Shown: positions 50,574 to 60,267, counted from the stretch's first letter. The stretch is 64,000 nucleotides of DNA from Hoeflea sp. BAL378 (GCF_000759435.1 NZ_JRJG01000003.1:1-64000); one strand, 5' to 3'. Numbers and translations: made by a program. The notes: generated from the letters alone by a model not told the origin.

Positions 50574-51929
50574 TCACACCATTGAGCCGATGTCCGAGGC
50601 GTAGCTCGGATACGCAAAGATCATTGCCTTGATCTGGTTGGCGGTCAGGCCCGCTCCTATCGCCATGGCAAACAGGTTGATCTGTTCCTCGGCGCCCGGA
50701 CCTATCAGATGCGCGCCAAGGATTCGGCCGGTCTCCTGTTCGACAAGAACCTTGTAGCCCGTCCATTTCGCACCGACCCGCATTGAGGAATACCAGCTCT
50801 GTGTCTTCTCGAAGTGGGTGTCGAACTTCAGCCCCTTCTCCCGCGCAGCCGTCTCCGATAGTCCGACGGTCGCGACCATGGGCAGGGTGAAGACAACGCT
50901 CGGGATCGGCGGGTAGGACACGCTGCGCTCGTCTTTGCCAGCCAGCAGGTTCTCGGCGGCGATCCGGCCTTCGTAGGCTGAAACCGGGGTCAGGTTGGGG
51001 CCGCTGTCGGCGCAGTCTCCGGCGGCGAATATGTTTGGATTGGTGGTGCACATCGCGGCGTCGACCCTGATGCCACGTGGTCCATGCTCCACACCGGCGG
51101 CGGCGAGGTTCAGTCCGTCGATATCGGGCACACGTCCGGTGGCGTGGACGACGGTATCGCAGGTAACCACCTTGATGCCGCCCGGTGTCTCGAAGGAGAC
51201 GGCGAGTTTACCGCCCTGTTTCTCGATCTTCAGCACTTTCGCTTCGGTGCGCAGGGCGACACCGAGTTCGGCGGTGGCCTCGACCAGTATTGCGACAAGA
51301 TCTGGATCGAAATTGCCGAGCGGCCGCTCCGCCATCTCCAGAACCGTGACCTCGCTCGCACCGGCGCGTTTGGCGATATGAGCGAATTCCATAGCGATGA
51401 ATCCGCCGCCAACAAAGACGACCATGTCCGGCCGCTCCGGCAGGTCGAGGAAATCGGTGCTGGTCATTAGCAGCTCTTCGCCGGGGATGTTCAGCGTCAT
51501 CGGCCGCGCGCCGGTGGCGATGTGGAAATGCCTTGCGCGCAGGCTTTCCCCGTTCATCTCGATCGTGTCGGGGGCGGTGAACCGCGGGTCGCCATGCAGC
51601 GTCGCAACGCCCGCCTTTTCAAGCCCGGTCTCGATGCGCATCGGCATGGCGTCCGTGAAGCTGCGCTTGAAGGCCATCATGTCCTGCCAATCGACAGAGG
51701 TCTGAGCCTCAAGACCCTTGCCCTTCAGGTTCTGCGCCCAGTCCATGCCCTCGGTCACGGCCACCAGCATTTTCTTCGGGTCGCAACCGCGCAAGGCGCA
51801 GGTCCCGCCGTAGGGCAGGCTGTCGATGATGGCGACCTTCCAGCCTGCTGCCGCGGTCATCCGGGCAACCCCGCTGCCGCCGGTTCCGGCCCCGATCACT
51901 ATCAGGTCGTAGTCAAATGCGTCACTCAT
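50574..51929 (-). CDS. Glutathione reductase-like pyridine nucleotide-disulfide oxidoreductase
   Basis: 451 residues. FAD motif GAGTGGSGVA, redox Cys in GGTCALRGCDPKKML, NAD(P) motif GGGFIAMEFA, and the second FAD motif IFAAGDCAD. It belongs to the same superfamily as MerA but lacks the C-terminal Cys pair. Common in alphaproteobacterial mer operons, where it may regenerate a thiol used for mercury transfer. Confidence 0.85.
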   Translation of the reverse strand: MSDAFDYDLIVIGAGTGGSGVARMTAAAGWKVAIIDSLPYGGTCALRGCDPKKMLVAVTEGMDWAQNLKGKGLEAQTSVDWQDMMAFKRSFTDAMPMRIETGLEKAGVATLHGDPRFTAPDTIEMNGESLRARHFHIATGARPMTLNIPGEELLMTSTDFLDLPERPDMVVFVGGGFIAMEFAHIAKRAGASEVTVLEMAERPLGNFDPDLVAILVEATAELGVALRTEAKVLKIEKQGGKLAVSFETPGGIKVVTCDTVVHATGRVPDIDGLNLAAAGVEHGPRGIRVDAAMCTTNPNIFAAGDCADSGPNLTPVSAYEGRIAAENLLAGKDERSVSYPPIPSVVFTLPMVATVGLSETAAREKGLKFDTHFEKTQSWYSSMRVGAKWTGYKVLVEQETGRILGAHLIGPGAEEQINLFAMAIGAGLTANQIKAMIFAYPSYASDIGSMV

Positions 51930-51996
51930 GTGTGTCTCCTCCTCATCGGATTGGGCCGGCTCATCATGGTCGGCGCGGCAGTTCCGGGCTCGACAA

Positions 51997-52213
51997 TCAT
52001 GATCTCGTCAAGCGCCGCTTCCGGCGCCAGACGGCGTAGACGGCGAGGCCGATGAAAAAGCACCGGCGCGGGCAACCGGACATGGTCAAGGTAGCCGGTG
52101 ATTGCGGATAGGCCAACCACGCCCGCCAACACCAAAAGCGCCGGCGTGAAACAGCACAGCGCCGCAAATGCCGCGCCGTCGATCACGACGCCGAGTAGGG
52201 GCCGGTCGTTCAC
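51997..52213 (-). pseudogene. merF: Mercury transport protein MerF, frameshifted
   Basis: GTG 52213 starts NDRPLLGVVIDGAAFAALCC, with the vicinal Cys (CCFTPALLVLAGVVG) of MerF. Near 52055-52059 an extra T (A5 run on the plus strand) breaks the frame; the continuation IGLAVYAVWRRKRRLTRS* is in the next frame and ends at 51997. The intact reading would be about 72 residues, a normal MerF length. Confidence 0.8.
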
Positions 52214-52223
52214 CGCGTCAGCC

Positions 52224-52553
52224 CTATTTCGCGTGCGCGGGATACCCGGCGTTCTCCGAGGCTGTGGCGATGGAACCGATGGTTGCCTTGGACGGATCGA
52301 ACACGACGGTTGCGGTCCTGGCATCGAAATCGACCGTGACCAACCGAACGCCTTCAACGCTTTCCATTGCCTTTCTCACTGTGACGGGACACAGCGCGCA
52401 GGTCATGTCCGGTACATCGAAGGTGGTCGTCTTATCGCTCGAAGCTGCCTGAGCTGCCGCGACAGGGACCGGCGACGCGACAGTGGCGATGAGAGCCAGA
52501 CTGGATACGCCCAGCACAAGCAATCCGGTTGCAATGATGAATGTTGGTTTCAT
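52224..52553 (-). CDS. merP: Periplasmic mercury-binding protein MerP
   Basis: 109 residues: signal peptide (FIIATGLLVLGVSSLALIA...), then an HMA fold with VPDMTCALCPVTVRKAM (mercury Cys pair) and FDPSKATIGSIATASENAGY. It scavenges Hg(II) and passes it to MerT. Lies 13 bp from merT. Confidence 0.95.
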   Translation of the reverse strand: MKPTFIIATGLLVLGVSSLALIATVASPVPVAAAQAASSDKTTTFDVPDMTCALCPVTVRKAMESVEGVRLVTVDFDARTATVVFDPSKATIGSIATASENAGYPAHAK

Positions 52554-52566
52554 AACGGTCTTCTCC

Positions 52567-52965
52567 TTAGTAGAAAATCGGTGCCCACCAATTGATGGTC
52601 AGCGCCATCACGACCAGCATGGTCGAGAGCCACAGGGCGGTCTTGGTAATGCGGGAAGATTCTGGCCGGGCGCAGTAAGACCCTCCCTCGCAAGCAGGCC
52701 TGGCCTTGAAATAGATCTGCCTGAAACCGAGCCCAATGAAGACGAGCGCCACTCCGGCGAAGATCGGCTTGTAGGGCTCAAGCGCGGTGAGGTTGCCGAT
52801 CCAGGCGCCCGAAATGCCGAGAGTCAGCAGCACAAGCGGTGCAATGCAGCAGGTCGAAGCCAGAATGGCGCCGATGACACCGCCGACGGCGAACCATCCC
52901 TTCTTTCGATCCGACACCAGTATCGGCGCGTCCAGCGCCCCGGTTCCGATTTCCATGTCACTCAT
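52567..52965 (-). CDS. merT: Mercuric transport protein MerT
   Basis: 132 residues, three helices. The first helix has vicinal Cys (GAILASTCCIAPLVLLTLGI); a cytoplasmic loop Cys pair occurs in ACEGGSYC. It imports Hg(II) from MerP to MerA. First gene of the minus-strand mer operon, under the MerR operator. Confidence 0.95.
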   Translation of the reverse strand: MSDMEIGTGALDAPILVSDRKKGWFAVGGVIGAILASTCCIAPLVLLTLGISGAWIGNLTALEPYKPIFAGVALVFIGLGFRQIYFKARPACEGGSYCARPESSRITKTALWLSTMLVVMALTINWWAPIFY

Positions 52966-52995
52966 GCGGTGCGCCCTCGAATTTCATTCAAAGGC

Positions 52996-53026
52996 ACGCT
53001 ACAGTCTGTAGCAACTACAGACTCAA
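52996..53026 (-). promoter_or_regulatory. MerR operator/promoter of the mer operon
   Basis: On the minus strand TTGAGT (-35) and TAGCGT (-10) are separated by 19 bp, the classical MerR spacing. Between them is the perfect dyad GTCTGTAG-TTG-CTACAGAC (53004-53022 on the plus strand). It overlaps the merR promoter and allows autoregulation. Confidence 0.9.
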
Positions 53027-53040
53027 GGGGTTTGTGATCA

Positions 53041-53463
53041 ATGACCGATTACGTTTCCGGGAGGACATTGCAGCGCGCCGAACTGGCAAGGCGCACGAGC
53101 TGCAATCTCGAAACCATCCGCTATTACGAGAAGACCGGCATGATGCCGGACCCGCCACGCACGGCATCGGGCTACCGCATCTATGATGATAGCCACATTT
53201 CCCGCCTGCGTTTCATTCTGCGTGCCCGCGAACTCGGCTTTTCCGTTGAGCAGATCCGCGGTCTGCTCACCCTCGTTGACGATGGCACACAGACCTGCGC
53301 CGAAGTAAAGGATCGGACCGAACAGCATCTGGCCGATGTTCGCGCCAAGATCGTCGATCTCCAACGCATTGAGAAGGTTCTGGCGGAAACCGCCGCGCAA
53401 TGCTCCGGCAAGGATGTGCCTGAATGCCCGGTCCTGGAAGCGCTGACGTCTGAGCTCCCCTAG
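53041..53463 (+). CDS. merR: Mercury-responsive transcriptional regulator MerR
   Basis: 140 residues. DNA-binding part LARRTSCNLETIRYYEKTGM and MPDPPRTASGYRIYDDSHIS, dimer helix, and Hg ligands Cys (TCAEVKDR), Cys (AAQCSGKDVPECPVLEAL), the MerR triad. Divergent from merT. Confidence 0.93.
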   Translation: MTDYVSGRTLQRAELARRTSCNLETIRYYEKTGMMPDPPRTASGYRIYDDSHISRLRFILRARELGFSVEQIRGLLTLVDDGTQTCAEVKDRTEQHLADVRAKIVDLQRIEKVLAETAAQCSGKDVPECPVLEALTSELP

Positions 53464-53727
53464 CCATTCGTTTTGTAACGCCCGGATCGGCAACGGGAGA
53501 ATGCGCCAGACGGCATCGTCCCCGAAAAGCAGGGTAGGTGACGGCCTCGTTCTGCAAGTTCGCTAGTCAGTTTTTCCCAGCGCGGCATGAGTTCGTCGAC
53601 GCCCAGCCGATCTTGCCTGCGGGCAGACAATCAGACGCATCGGTTGATGTGGCGCAGCAGCATCCTCACATCATTTTCATTTTACAATTCCGAGAATTCC
53701 GTGTAGCCGGCAGGAAGAGGATGACGA

Positions 53728-54072
53728 ATGCTGCATTTTAAGGCACTTGCGAGACTGGTTGTTACGATCGCACTTTTGATGGTGTGGTCCGTATCGGTGA
53801 GCGTTGCATGCCCGATGGCTGAACATGTCTCTTCAGCCAGCATTGCAAGTGGCGATGTGGCGTGCTGCGCCGGCTCCGAAGATGGCCATCCAGAGATGGA
53901 TCCGGCGTGTGAAACCGTGGTGATCTGCGGTTTGCAGATACCCAATATCGAAGTCCGATATGACACGGCATCCGGCTCCAGCATCCTGTCGGCAATCGAT
54001 TGGCCGGTCGCCAATGCCGAACATCTGACGCGGTTCGATTCCGCGCCTCCTGGTTATCCTCCCCGTTCCTGA
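53728..54072 (+). CDS. Small secreted Cys-containing protein, unknown function
   Basis: 114 residues with signal peptide (VVTIALLMVWSVSVSVA). The mature part has Cys in ACCAGSEDGH, PACETVVICG, and ends APPGYPPRS. Same plan as proteins at 13580 and 36331. It opens the FixH-CusBA operon. Related to DUF2946-type proteins. Confidence 0.65.
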   Translation: MLHFKALARLVVTIALLMVWSVSVSVACPMAEHVSSASIASGDVACCAGSEDGHPEMDPACETVVICGLQIPNIEVRYDTASGSSILSAIDWPVANAEHLTRFDSAPPGYPPRS

Positions 54073-54165
54073 AGCGCGTTTGCGCCACCGGCCTGAAAAT
54101 TACCGCATGAATTGTGCGGCACCAGCCCATTTGGGCTTGCCCGGGAACGAAGGATAACTTGAAAC

Positions 54166-54567
54166 ATGTTCCGCATCCATCTCGTCGCCATGGTGGTGGC
54201 AACCCTTGCTGTCATTGCAGCCTCCTCTAGTGCCTATGCGGCCATCGCCGACTACGAGTTCCAGCTGGTTTCTCCAAGCGTCACGCAGGCAGACACCGCG
54301 ATCATCGCCGTGCGGATTGTTCATCGCAAAACGCTTGAACCGGTGAACGACGCCATCGTCTTTGCCTCGCGGCTCGACATGGAGCCGGACGGCATGGAAA
54401 CGATGACAGCTGCGCTCGAGGCTGCACCCGGTACAGAGGCGGGCGTTTACCGCTTCACCGCTGCACTGGCGATGGCCGGAGGGTGGAGGCTTTCACTGGC
54501 CGCCAAGATTCAGGGCGAAGAGGGCACGTTGCAAGGTCGCCTCGTCTTCCAGGCGGTGGACCAATGA
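54166..54567 (+). CDS. FixH/YtkA-like periplasmic protein
   Basis: 133 residues with signal peptide. Immunoglobulin-like beta domain with YEFQLVSPSVTQADTAIIAV, MEPDGMETMTAALEAAPGTE and GVYRFTAALAMAGGWRLSL, characteristic of the FixH/YtkA family often encoded before CusB-type adaptors. It overlaps cusB by four bases. May bind metal through Met residues. Confidence 0.8.
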   Translation: MFRIHLVAMVVATLAVIAASSSAYAAIADYEFQLVSPSVTQADTAIIAVRIVHRKTLEPVNDAIVFASRLDMEPDGMETMTAALEAAPGTEAGVYRFTAALAMAGGWRLSLAAKIQGEEGTLQGRLVFQAVDQ

Positions 54568-56081
54568 ACCAGATGTCATTCATCCCCGCCTCAGCCGCTG
54601 ATGCCGAACCGAACAACAAGCCCCGTCCCGGCAGGTGGCTGTTCATGACGGCCGTTGCCCTGCTTCTGACAAGCGCCGGAGGCGGCGCGGGGTATTGGGT
54701 TGCGAAGAACGAGGCCGGTTTTTCATTGGACATTCCCGTCCTTTCGCAATGGCTGGGTGATCCGCAACAGTTGACGACGCCAGTCGAAGGCGAGGGGCCG
54801 GTGATCTACTATCGTCACCCTGACGGGCTACCCGCCTATTCGGCGGGTCCACAAAAGACGCAGGATGGTAGGGAATTTGTTGCCGTCCACGCCAGCCAGG
54901 ACATCAATTTCGATCCGCAACCGGAAAAGGCAGCGGTATCGGATGCAAAGAAGATCTTGTTTTACCGCAACCCAATGGGCCTGCCGGATACGTCGCCGGA
55001 GCCCAAGAAGGACTGGATGGGGATGGACTACATTCCTGTCTACGAGGGCGAGGAAGAGGACGGCAACACGGTCAGGATCAGCCTTGGCAAGGTGCAGCGG
55101 TCAGGCGTGCGCACCGAACCGGCGGTGATGCGCCAACTCTCCCGGCCAATCCGAGCGCCCGGCGTCGCCAAGCCCGACGAACGCGCACTTTATTCGGTCT
55201 CGCTTCGCGCTGACGGCTTTATTGAAACCCTGTTCGCCAACGAGACCGGCAAGCTGGTGCGCAAGGGGGAACCCTTGTTCAAGGTCTACAGCCCGGAAAT
55301 GGTCAAGGTACAGGTGGATTACCGCATTGCCGGGAAAGAACGCAGTGCTCAGGCCGGCGCCTTGCAGCGATTGCGGAACCTGCAAATCCCCCAACAAATC
55401 ATCGAGACCCTGCAACGCACCAAGGAGCCTGTTGTATCGATTGACTGGCCCGCGCCCGCCACCGGGATCGTACTGAGAAGGAAGGCGATCGAAGGCATGA
55501 TGATGCGCGCCGGAGAGGAAATGCTCATGCTTTCCGATCTCTCAAGCGTCTGGGTGATCGCCGATGTCGCCGAGCAGGATCTTTCCGGCATCCTGACGGG
55601 ATCGACGGCGAAAGTCACCTTCCGCGCCTATCCCAACGAGACGTTCGCCGGCAGGGTCACGTTCATCCAGAACGAGTTGGAGATGAGCAGCCGCACCGCC
55701 AAGGTGCGTGTGGAAATCGACAATTTGGATCACCGCATCAAGTACGAGATGTTCGCCGATGTCGAATTCAATGCCGGTAGCGCCGATGCCGACCGGTTGG
55801 TCGTTCCAGATTCGGCGCTCATCGACAGCGGCAATCGGCAGGTTGTCCTGGTCGAACTTGGCGAAGGACGGTTTGATCCGAGACCGGTCAAGGTCGGCCT
55901 TCGCGGTGACGGATATGTCGAGATTGTCGAGGGTATCGCACCCGGCGAGAATGTCGTTGTCTCGGCCAATTTTCTGATCGACGCCGAGAGCAATCTGAAG
56001 GCCGCCCTTTCAAGCTTTACCTCGGGAGACGATTCCGAAGCCGGAAGCACGTCGGATGGCAAGGAAGAGGCGAAGCAATGA
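54564..56081 (+). CDS. cusB: CusB-type RND periplasmic adaptor
   Basis: 505 residues. N-terminal helix, then two heavy-metal-binding repeats (YYRHPDGLPAYSAGPQKTQD, FYRNPMGLPDTSPEPKKDWM with M-rich MGMDYIPVY), a biotinyl/lipoyl-like hairpin domain, and the adaptor C-terminus (EIVEGIAPGENVVVSANFLI). It links CusA to an outer-membrane channel; no CusC is visible. ATG 54564 overlaps the FixH-like stop and the gene overlaps cusA. Confidence 0.92.
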   Translation: MNQMSFIPASAADAEPNNKPRPGRWLFMTAVALLLTSAGGGAGYWVAKNEAGFSLDIPVLSQWLGDPQQLTTPVEGEGPVIYYRHPDGLPAYSAGPQKTQDGREFVAVHASQDINFDPQPEKAAVSDAKKILFYRNPMGLPDTSPEPKKDWMGMDYIPVYEGEEEDGNTVRISLGKVQRSGVRTEPAVMRQLSRPIRAPGVAKPDERALYSVSLRADGFIETLFANETGKLVRKGEPLFKVYSPEMVKVQVDYRIAGKERSAQAGALQRLRNLQIPQQIIETLQRTKEPVVSIDWPAPATGIVLRRKAIEGMMMRAGEEMLMLSDLSSVWVIADVAEQDLSGILTGSTAKVTFRAYPNETFAGRVTFIQNELEMSSRTAKVRVEIDNLDHRIKYEMFADVEFNAGSADADRLVVPDSALIDSGNRQVVLVELGEGRFDPRPVKVGLRGDGYVEIVEGIAPGENVVVSANFLIDAESNLKAALSSFTSGDDSEAGSTSDGKEEAKQ

Positions 56082-59000
56082 TTGCACGCCTCATTCGCTG
56101 GTCGGCCGGCAATCTTGGGCTGGTGCTGATCCTGACCGTTATCGCCTCGGCCGTCGGCGTGTATGCGGTCACGCGCGTGCCGCTGGACGCGATCCCCGAT
56201 CTCTCCGACACGCAGGTGATCATCTATACGGAATATACCGGGCAAGCCCCGCAAGTGATCGAGGATCAGGTCACTTATCCCCTGTCCACGGCGATGTTGT
56301 CGGTGCCGAAATCGAAAGTGGTGCGCGGCTTTTCGTTCTTCGGCGTCTCTTTCGTTTACGTAATTTTCGAGGAAGGAACTGACATCTATTGGGCGCGTTC
56401 GCGTGTTCTTGAGTATCTGTCCGCCGTGACGCGATCGCTGCCGCAGGGCGTCGTGCCGTCGCTCGGACCGGACGCCACCGGTGTCGGTTGGGTCTACCAA
56501 TACGCGGTGATGGCCAAGCAACGCACGCTTGCCGAACTGCGCACGACGCAAGACTGGCAGATCCGATTTGCCGTCGCCAAGGCGGAAGGGGTGGCCGAAG
56601 TCGCAAGTGTCGGCGGCTTTGTCCGCCAATACTCGATCGTTGTCGATCCCCGGCGTTTGCGCACCTTCGATCTGACGCTTGCCGACATCCGCACCGCCGT
56701 TCGCCAGTCCAACATGGATGTTGGCGGGCGTGTCGTCGAACTGGCCGAAACCGAGTTCATGGTGCGCGGGCGCGGTTATCTGCGTGGAATTGACGACCTC
56801 GAGCAGATCGTCTTGCGGGCGGAAGCGGGAACGTCGGTCCTGTTGAAGGACGTCGCGCGGGTCGAACTTGCACCGGATGAAAGGCGCGGCATCGCCGAGC
56901 TCGATGGCGAGGGCGAGGTCGTATCCGGCATCGCCATTCAGCGCTATGGCCAGAACGCGCTCGATGTCATTGCCAACATCAAGGACCGGTTGGCTGACAT
57001 ATCCACCAGCCTTCCCTTGGGCACTGAAATCGTTCCGGTCTATGACCGCTCGCTGCTGATCGAACGGGCGATCGAAACACTCAAGGCGACACTGATTGAA
57101 GAGAGCCTTATCGTCGCGCTGGTCTGTTTCATCTTCCTGCTTCACCTGCGCAGCGCGCTGGTCGCCATCGTCACCTTGCCGCTCGGAATCCTGATCGCCT
57201 ACACCTGCATGTGGGCGCTCGGCATATCCTCCAACATCATGAGCCTTGGCGGCATCGCCATTGCCATCGGCGCGATGATCGACGCGGCCATTGTCATGAT
57301 CGAGAATGCGCACAAGCATCTCGAACGGGCGCCGGAAGGCAAGCCGCGCACCGAGGTGCTGATGGAGGCGGCATCCGAAGTCGGCCCGTCCTTGTTTTTC
57401 TCCTTGCTCATCATCACGGTGTCGTTCCTGCCAATTTTCGCTCTGGAGGCGCAGGAAGGCCTGATGTTCAAGCCATTGGCCTGGACCAAGACCTTCGCCA
57501 TGGCGGCGGCAGCGCTTCTGTCGGTCCTGGTCGTTCCGGCTCTGATGGTGCTGTTCGTGCGCGGCCGCATCGTTCCCGAGCACCGCAATCCGGTCAATCG
57601 CCTGCTCATCTGGCTGTATCGGCCGATCATCGCAGCAGTGCTGAGGGCCAAGACCCTCACTGTCATGGTGGCAATATCCGTGCTTGCGGTCAGCGTCTGG
57701 CCTGCGACGAAGATCGGCTCCGAATTCATGCCAAGCCTCAATGAAGGCACGATCATGTACATGCCGACCACGTTGCCGGGGCTTTCCATCACCAAGTCTG
57801 CCGAATTGTTGCAGACACAAAACCGGATCATCAAGACCTTCCCGGAAGTGGAGAGTGTGTTCGGAAAGGCGGGCCGTGCGATGACTGCCACGGACCCGGC
57901 TCCGACCGAGATGTTCGAAACGGTGATCAATCTGAAACCTGAATCACAGTGGCGCCCCGGCGTCACCATTGATTCGCTGATCCAGGAAATGGATCGCGCC
58001 TTGCAGTTTCCTGGCGTTTCAAACGCATGGACCATGCCGATCAAGGCGCGCATCGACATGCTGGCGACCGGCATCCGGACGCCGGTCGGTGTGAAGGTGA
58101 TTGGACAGGATCTGGTCGAGATTGAAAAGCTCGCGCGTCAGATCGAGGCGGCGATCAAGACTGTGCCCGGAACCTCCAGTGCCTTCGCCGAGCGCATCAA
58201 CGGCGGGTACTATCTGGATATCGAGCCGGATCGCCGAGAGCTCGCGCGCTACGGACTGTCGATTGCCGACGTGCAGGAGGTGGTTGCTTCCGCCATCGGC
58301 GCGGAGACCGTGACCACGACTGTTGAGGGCCGCGAGCGCTACGCCGTCAGCATTCGGTATCCGCGCGACCTGCGCTCAGATCCGCAGGCGATCGCCCGCG
58401 AGGTGCTGGTGCCGCTTGCCGGAGGTGCGTCGATCCCGCTCGGCCAGATAGCCAAGGTTTCATTGGTCCGCGGGCCGGGTTCTATCCGGACCGAGAACGC
58501 ACAACTCGCCGCCTACATCTTCGTCGATGCCCGCGAACGCGATCTGGGCAGCTATGTCGCCGACGCCAAGAAAGCAGTGGCGCAGAGCGTTGACTTCCCG
58601 CCCGGCTACTATGCCATCTGGAGCGGCCAGTTCGAATTCTACGAACGTGCAAAAAAACGCCTCGCCATTGTCGTGCCGTTGACGCTGCTTCTGATCTTGC
58701 TGCTGCTCTATCTCAACTTCAGGCGCATTACGGAAACCTTGATTGTCATGTTGTCCTTGCCGTTTGCGCTGGTTGGCGGCCTGTGGCTGATGTGGTGGAT
58801 GGGCTTCAACCTCTCGGTTGCAGTCGCCGTCGGTTTTATTGCGCTTGCGGGTGTGGCGGCCGAGACTGGCGTCATTATGCTGATTTATCTCGACCACGCG
58901 CTCGATGCGCGCAAGGCATTGGCGCTGAAAGAGTGCCGTCAGCTGGACAAGTCCGACATTGCGGCGGCTATCATGGAAGGCGCCGTCGAACGCGTGCGCC

Positions 59001-59242
59001 CGAAGATGATGACTGTCGTTGCCATCATGGCAGGCCTGGTTCCAATTCTATGGAGCCATGGCACCGGATCGGAAATCATGCAGCGCATTGCCGTGCCGAT
59101 GATCGGCGGAATGGTGTCATCGACCATCCTGACACTGGTTGTCATCCCGGCAATTTATGCCCTGGTGAAGGGGTTCGGGCTCGAGCGCGCCCTGTCCCTG
59201 AACGGCGCACGAAAGCCGCAATCAGGTGTTCTGTCGACTTAG
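56078..59242 (+). CDS. cusA: CusA/CzcA-type heavy-metal RND efflux pump
   Basis: 1054 residues, 12 helices. N-terminal RND start (IRWSAGNLGLVLILTVIASA), GGIAIAIGAMIDAAIVMIEN with the conserved Asp in helix 4, and GFIALAGVAAETGVIMLIYL in the C-terminal half. Periplasmic Met-rich segments (e.g. EIMQRIAVPMIGGM) fit Cu(I)/Ag(I) export. Overlaps cusB by four bases and ends convergently with the LysR gene. Confidence 0.95.
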   Translation: MIARLIRWSAGNLGLVLILTVIASAVGVYAVTRVPLDAIPDLSDTQVIIYTEYTGQAPQVIEDQVTYPLSTAMLSVPKSKVVRGFSFFGVSFVYVIFEEGTDIYWARSRVLEYLSAVTRSLPQGVVPSLGPDATGVGWVYQYAVMAKQRTLAELRTTQDWQIRFAVAKAEGVAEVASVGGFVRQYSIVVDPRRLRTFDLTLADIRTAVRQSNMDVGGRVVELAETEFMVRGRGYLRGIDDLEQIVLRAEAGTSVLLKDVARVELAPDERRGIAELDGEGEVVSGIAIQRYGQNALDVIANIKDRLADISTSLPLGTEIVPVYDRSLLIERAIETLKATLIEESLIVALVCFIFLLHLRSALVAIVTLPLGILIAYTCMWALGISSNIMSLGGIAIAIGAMIDAAIVMIENAHKHLERAPEGKPRTEVLMEAASEVGPSLFFSLLIITVSFLPIFALEAQEGLMFKPLAWTKTFAMAAAALLSVLVVPALMVLFVRGRIVPEHRNPVNRLLIWLYRPIIAAVLRAKTLTVMVAISVLAVSVWPATKIGSEFMPSLNEGTIMYMPTTLPGLSITKSAELLQTQNRIIKTFPEVESVFGKAGRAMTATDPAPTEMFETVINLKPESQWRPGVTIDSLIQEMDRALQFPGVSNAWTMPIKARIDMLATGIRTPVGVKVIGQDLVEIEKLARQIEAAIKTVPGTSSAFAERINGGYYLDIEPDRRELARYGLSIADVQEVVASAIGAETVTTTVEGRERYAVSIRYPRDLRSDPQAIAREVLVPLAGGASIPLGQIAKVSLVRGPGSIRTENAQLAAYIFVDARERDLGSYVADAKKAVAQSVDFPPGYYAIWSGQFEFYERAKKRLAIVVPLTLLLILLLLYLNFRRITETLIVMLSLPFALVGGLWLMWWMGFNLSVAVAVGFIALAGVAAETGVIMLIYLDHALDARKALALKECRQLDKSDIAAAIMEGAVERVRPKMMTVVAIMAGLVPILWSHGTGSEIMQRIAVPMIGGMVSSTILTLVVIPAIYALVKGFGLERALSLNGARKPQSGVLST

Positions 59243-60153
59243 TTGCTGGGTGGAAAGCGGCTGACATTGGCGACGGCGTCACGGGCCTCAGTCGCGAAGC
59301 CGACGAACGCGTCGATGAGCCGGGAGGCCGGCGCGTCCGAGAGCCGGACGAGAAGCGATCGGAATTGTATGGCCGGCTTGAAAGGCCGCGTCACGAGTCC
59401 GGCAAGGTCGAGGCCGTCAAGGGAGAACGGATTGACGAGTCCGATACCGACACGGTGCCGCACCAGGTTGCAGACCGTGAGCGAATACTGCGTCTCGCCG
59501 ACGATCAGCGGCTGGACGCCGGCCTCCGCGAACAGACGATCGAACCGGGCTCGGGCGGCGTCACCACTGGCAAGTGTCACGAAACGCACGCCGTCAAGCA
59601 TCTCCGGCCGGATCTCGGCGCATTTGGCCAGCTCATGGTCCCAAGGCAGGATGCAGACGGCAGGCACGGCCGAGAACGGCTCCGCCGCCACCCCGGCCAG
59701 GCTGATTTCGTCGGCGGCGAAGCCGAGATCGAAATTGCCCGTCGCAACCTCTTCCCGCACATATTCCGAACTGCGCACCTGGAGCAGGACCGAAGCCTCC
59801 GGAAACGCCTGGGCAAAACGTCCGATGACAAGTGGCAGGAATGCATGGCCCAGCGCCGGCAGGCTGACCACCCGCAGGCGTGCGCGCGTGAAACTGCGAA
59901 TGTTCTCGGCGGCGAACCGCAGCCGCTCCAGTCCCGTGAAGACGCGTTGCACCTCTTCGAAAAGGGCTATTGCCTCTGCCGTCGGTTTCAGCCGGCCCTT
60001 TTCACGCTCGAACAGACAGAGGCGTGTCGCGGCCTCGAACTCGGCGATGTGGCGGCTGACGGCGGGCTGCGAGATGCGCAGCATATCGGCCGCGCGGCTT
60101 GCCGTACCTGAGAGCATCAGTGCCCGGAAGGCTTCTACCTGGCGGAAATTCAT
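59239..60153 (-). CDS. LysR-family transcriptional regulator
   Basis: 304 residues. Helix-turn-helix MNFRQVEAFRALMLSGTASR, then AADMLRISQPAVSRHIAEFE, and a substrate-binding domain. ATG 60153 chosen; a start 9 codons upstream exists. It is divergent from a PLP-dependent lyase and an amino-acid ABC transporter, probably their regulator responding to a sulfur or other amino acid. Overlaps the cusA end by four bases. Confidence 0.9.
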   Translation of the reverse strand: MNFRQVEAFRALMLSGTASRAADMLRISQPAVSRHIAEFEAATRLCLFEREKGRLKPTAEAIALFEEVQRVFTGLERLRFAAENIRSFTRARLRVVSLPALGHAFLPLVIGRFAQAFPEASVLLQVRSSEYVREEVATGNFDLGFAADEISLAGVAAEPFSAVPAVCILPWDHELAKCAEIRPEMLDGVRFVTLASGDAARARFDRLFAEAGVQPLIVGETQYSLTVCNLVRHRVGIGLVNPFSLDGLDLAGLVTRPFKPAIQFRSLLVRLSDAPASRLIDAFVGFATEARDAVANVSRFPPSN

Positions 60154-60267
60154 GAGACGTACCCTATCAGGTTTCTGCATAGACTATGTATAATTTTGTA
60201 TTTGTATTTATGGATCGTATTTCACACCATGTGCAAGAGATATTTGAGTAGCCAATTGGGATAGCCG

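Noticed and set aside
55730-57820. 696-codon minus-strand open frame
   Set aside because: Lies entirely over cusB/cusA, which have clear motifs and coupling; no recognisable protein features.
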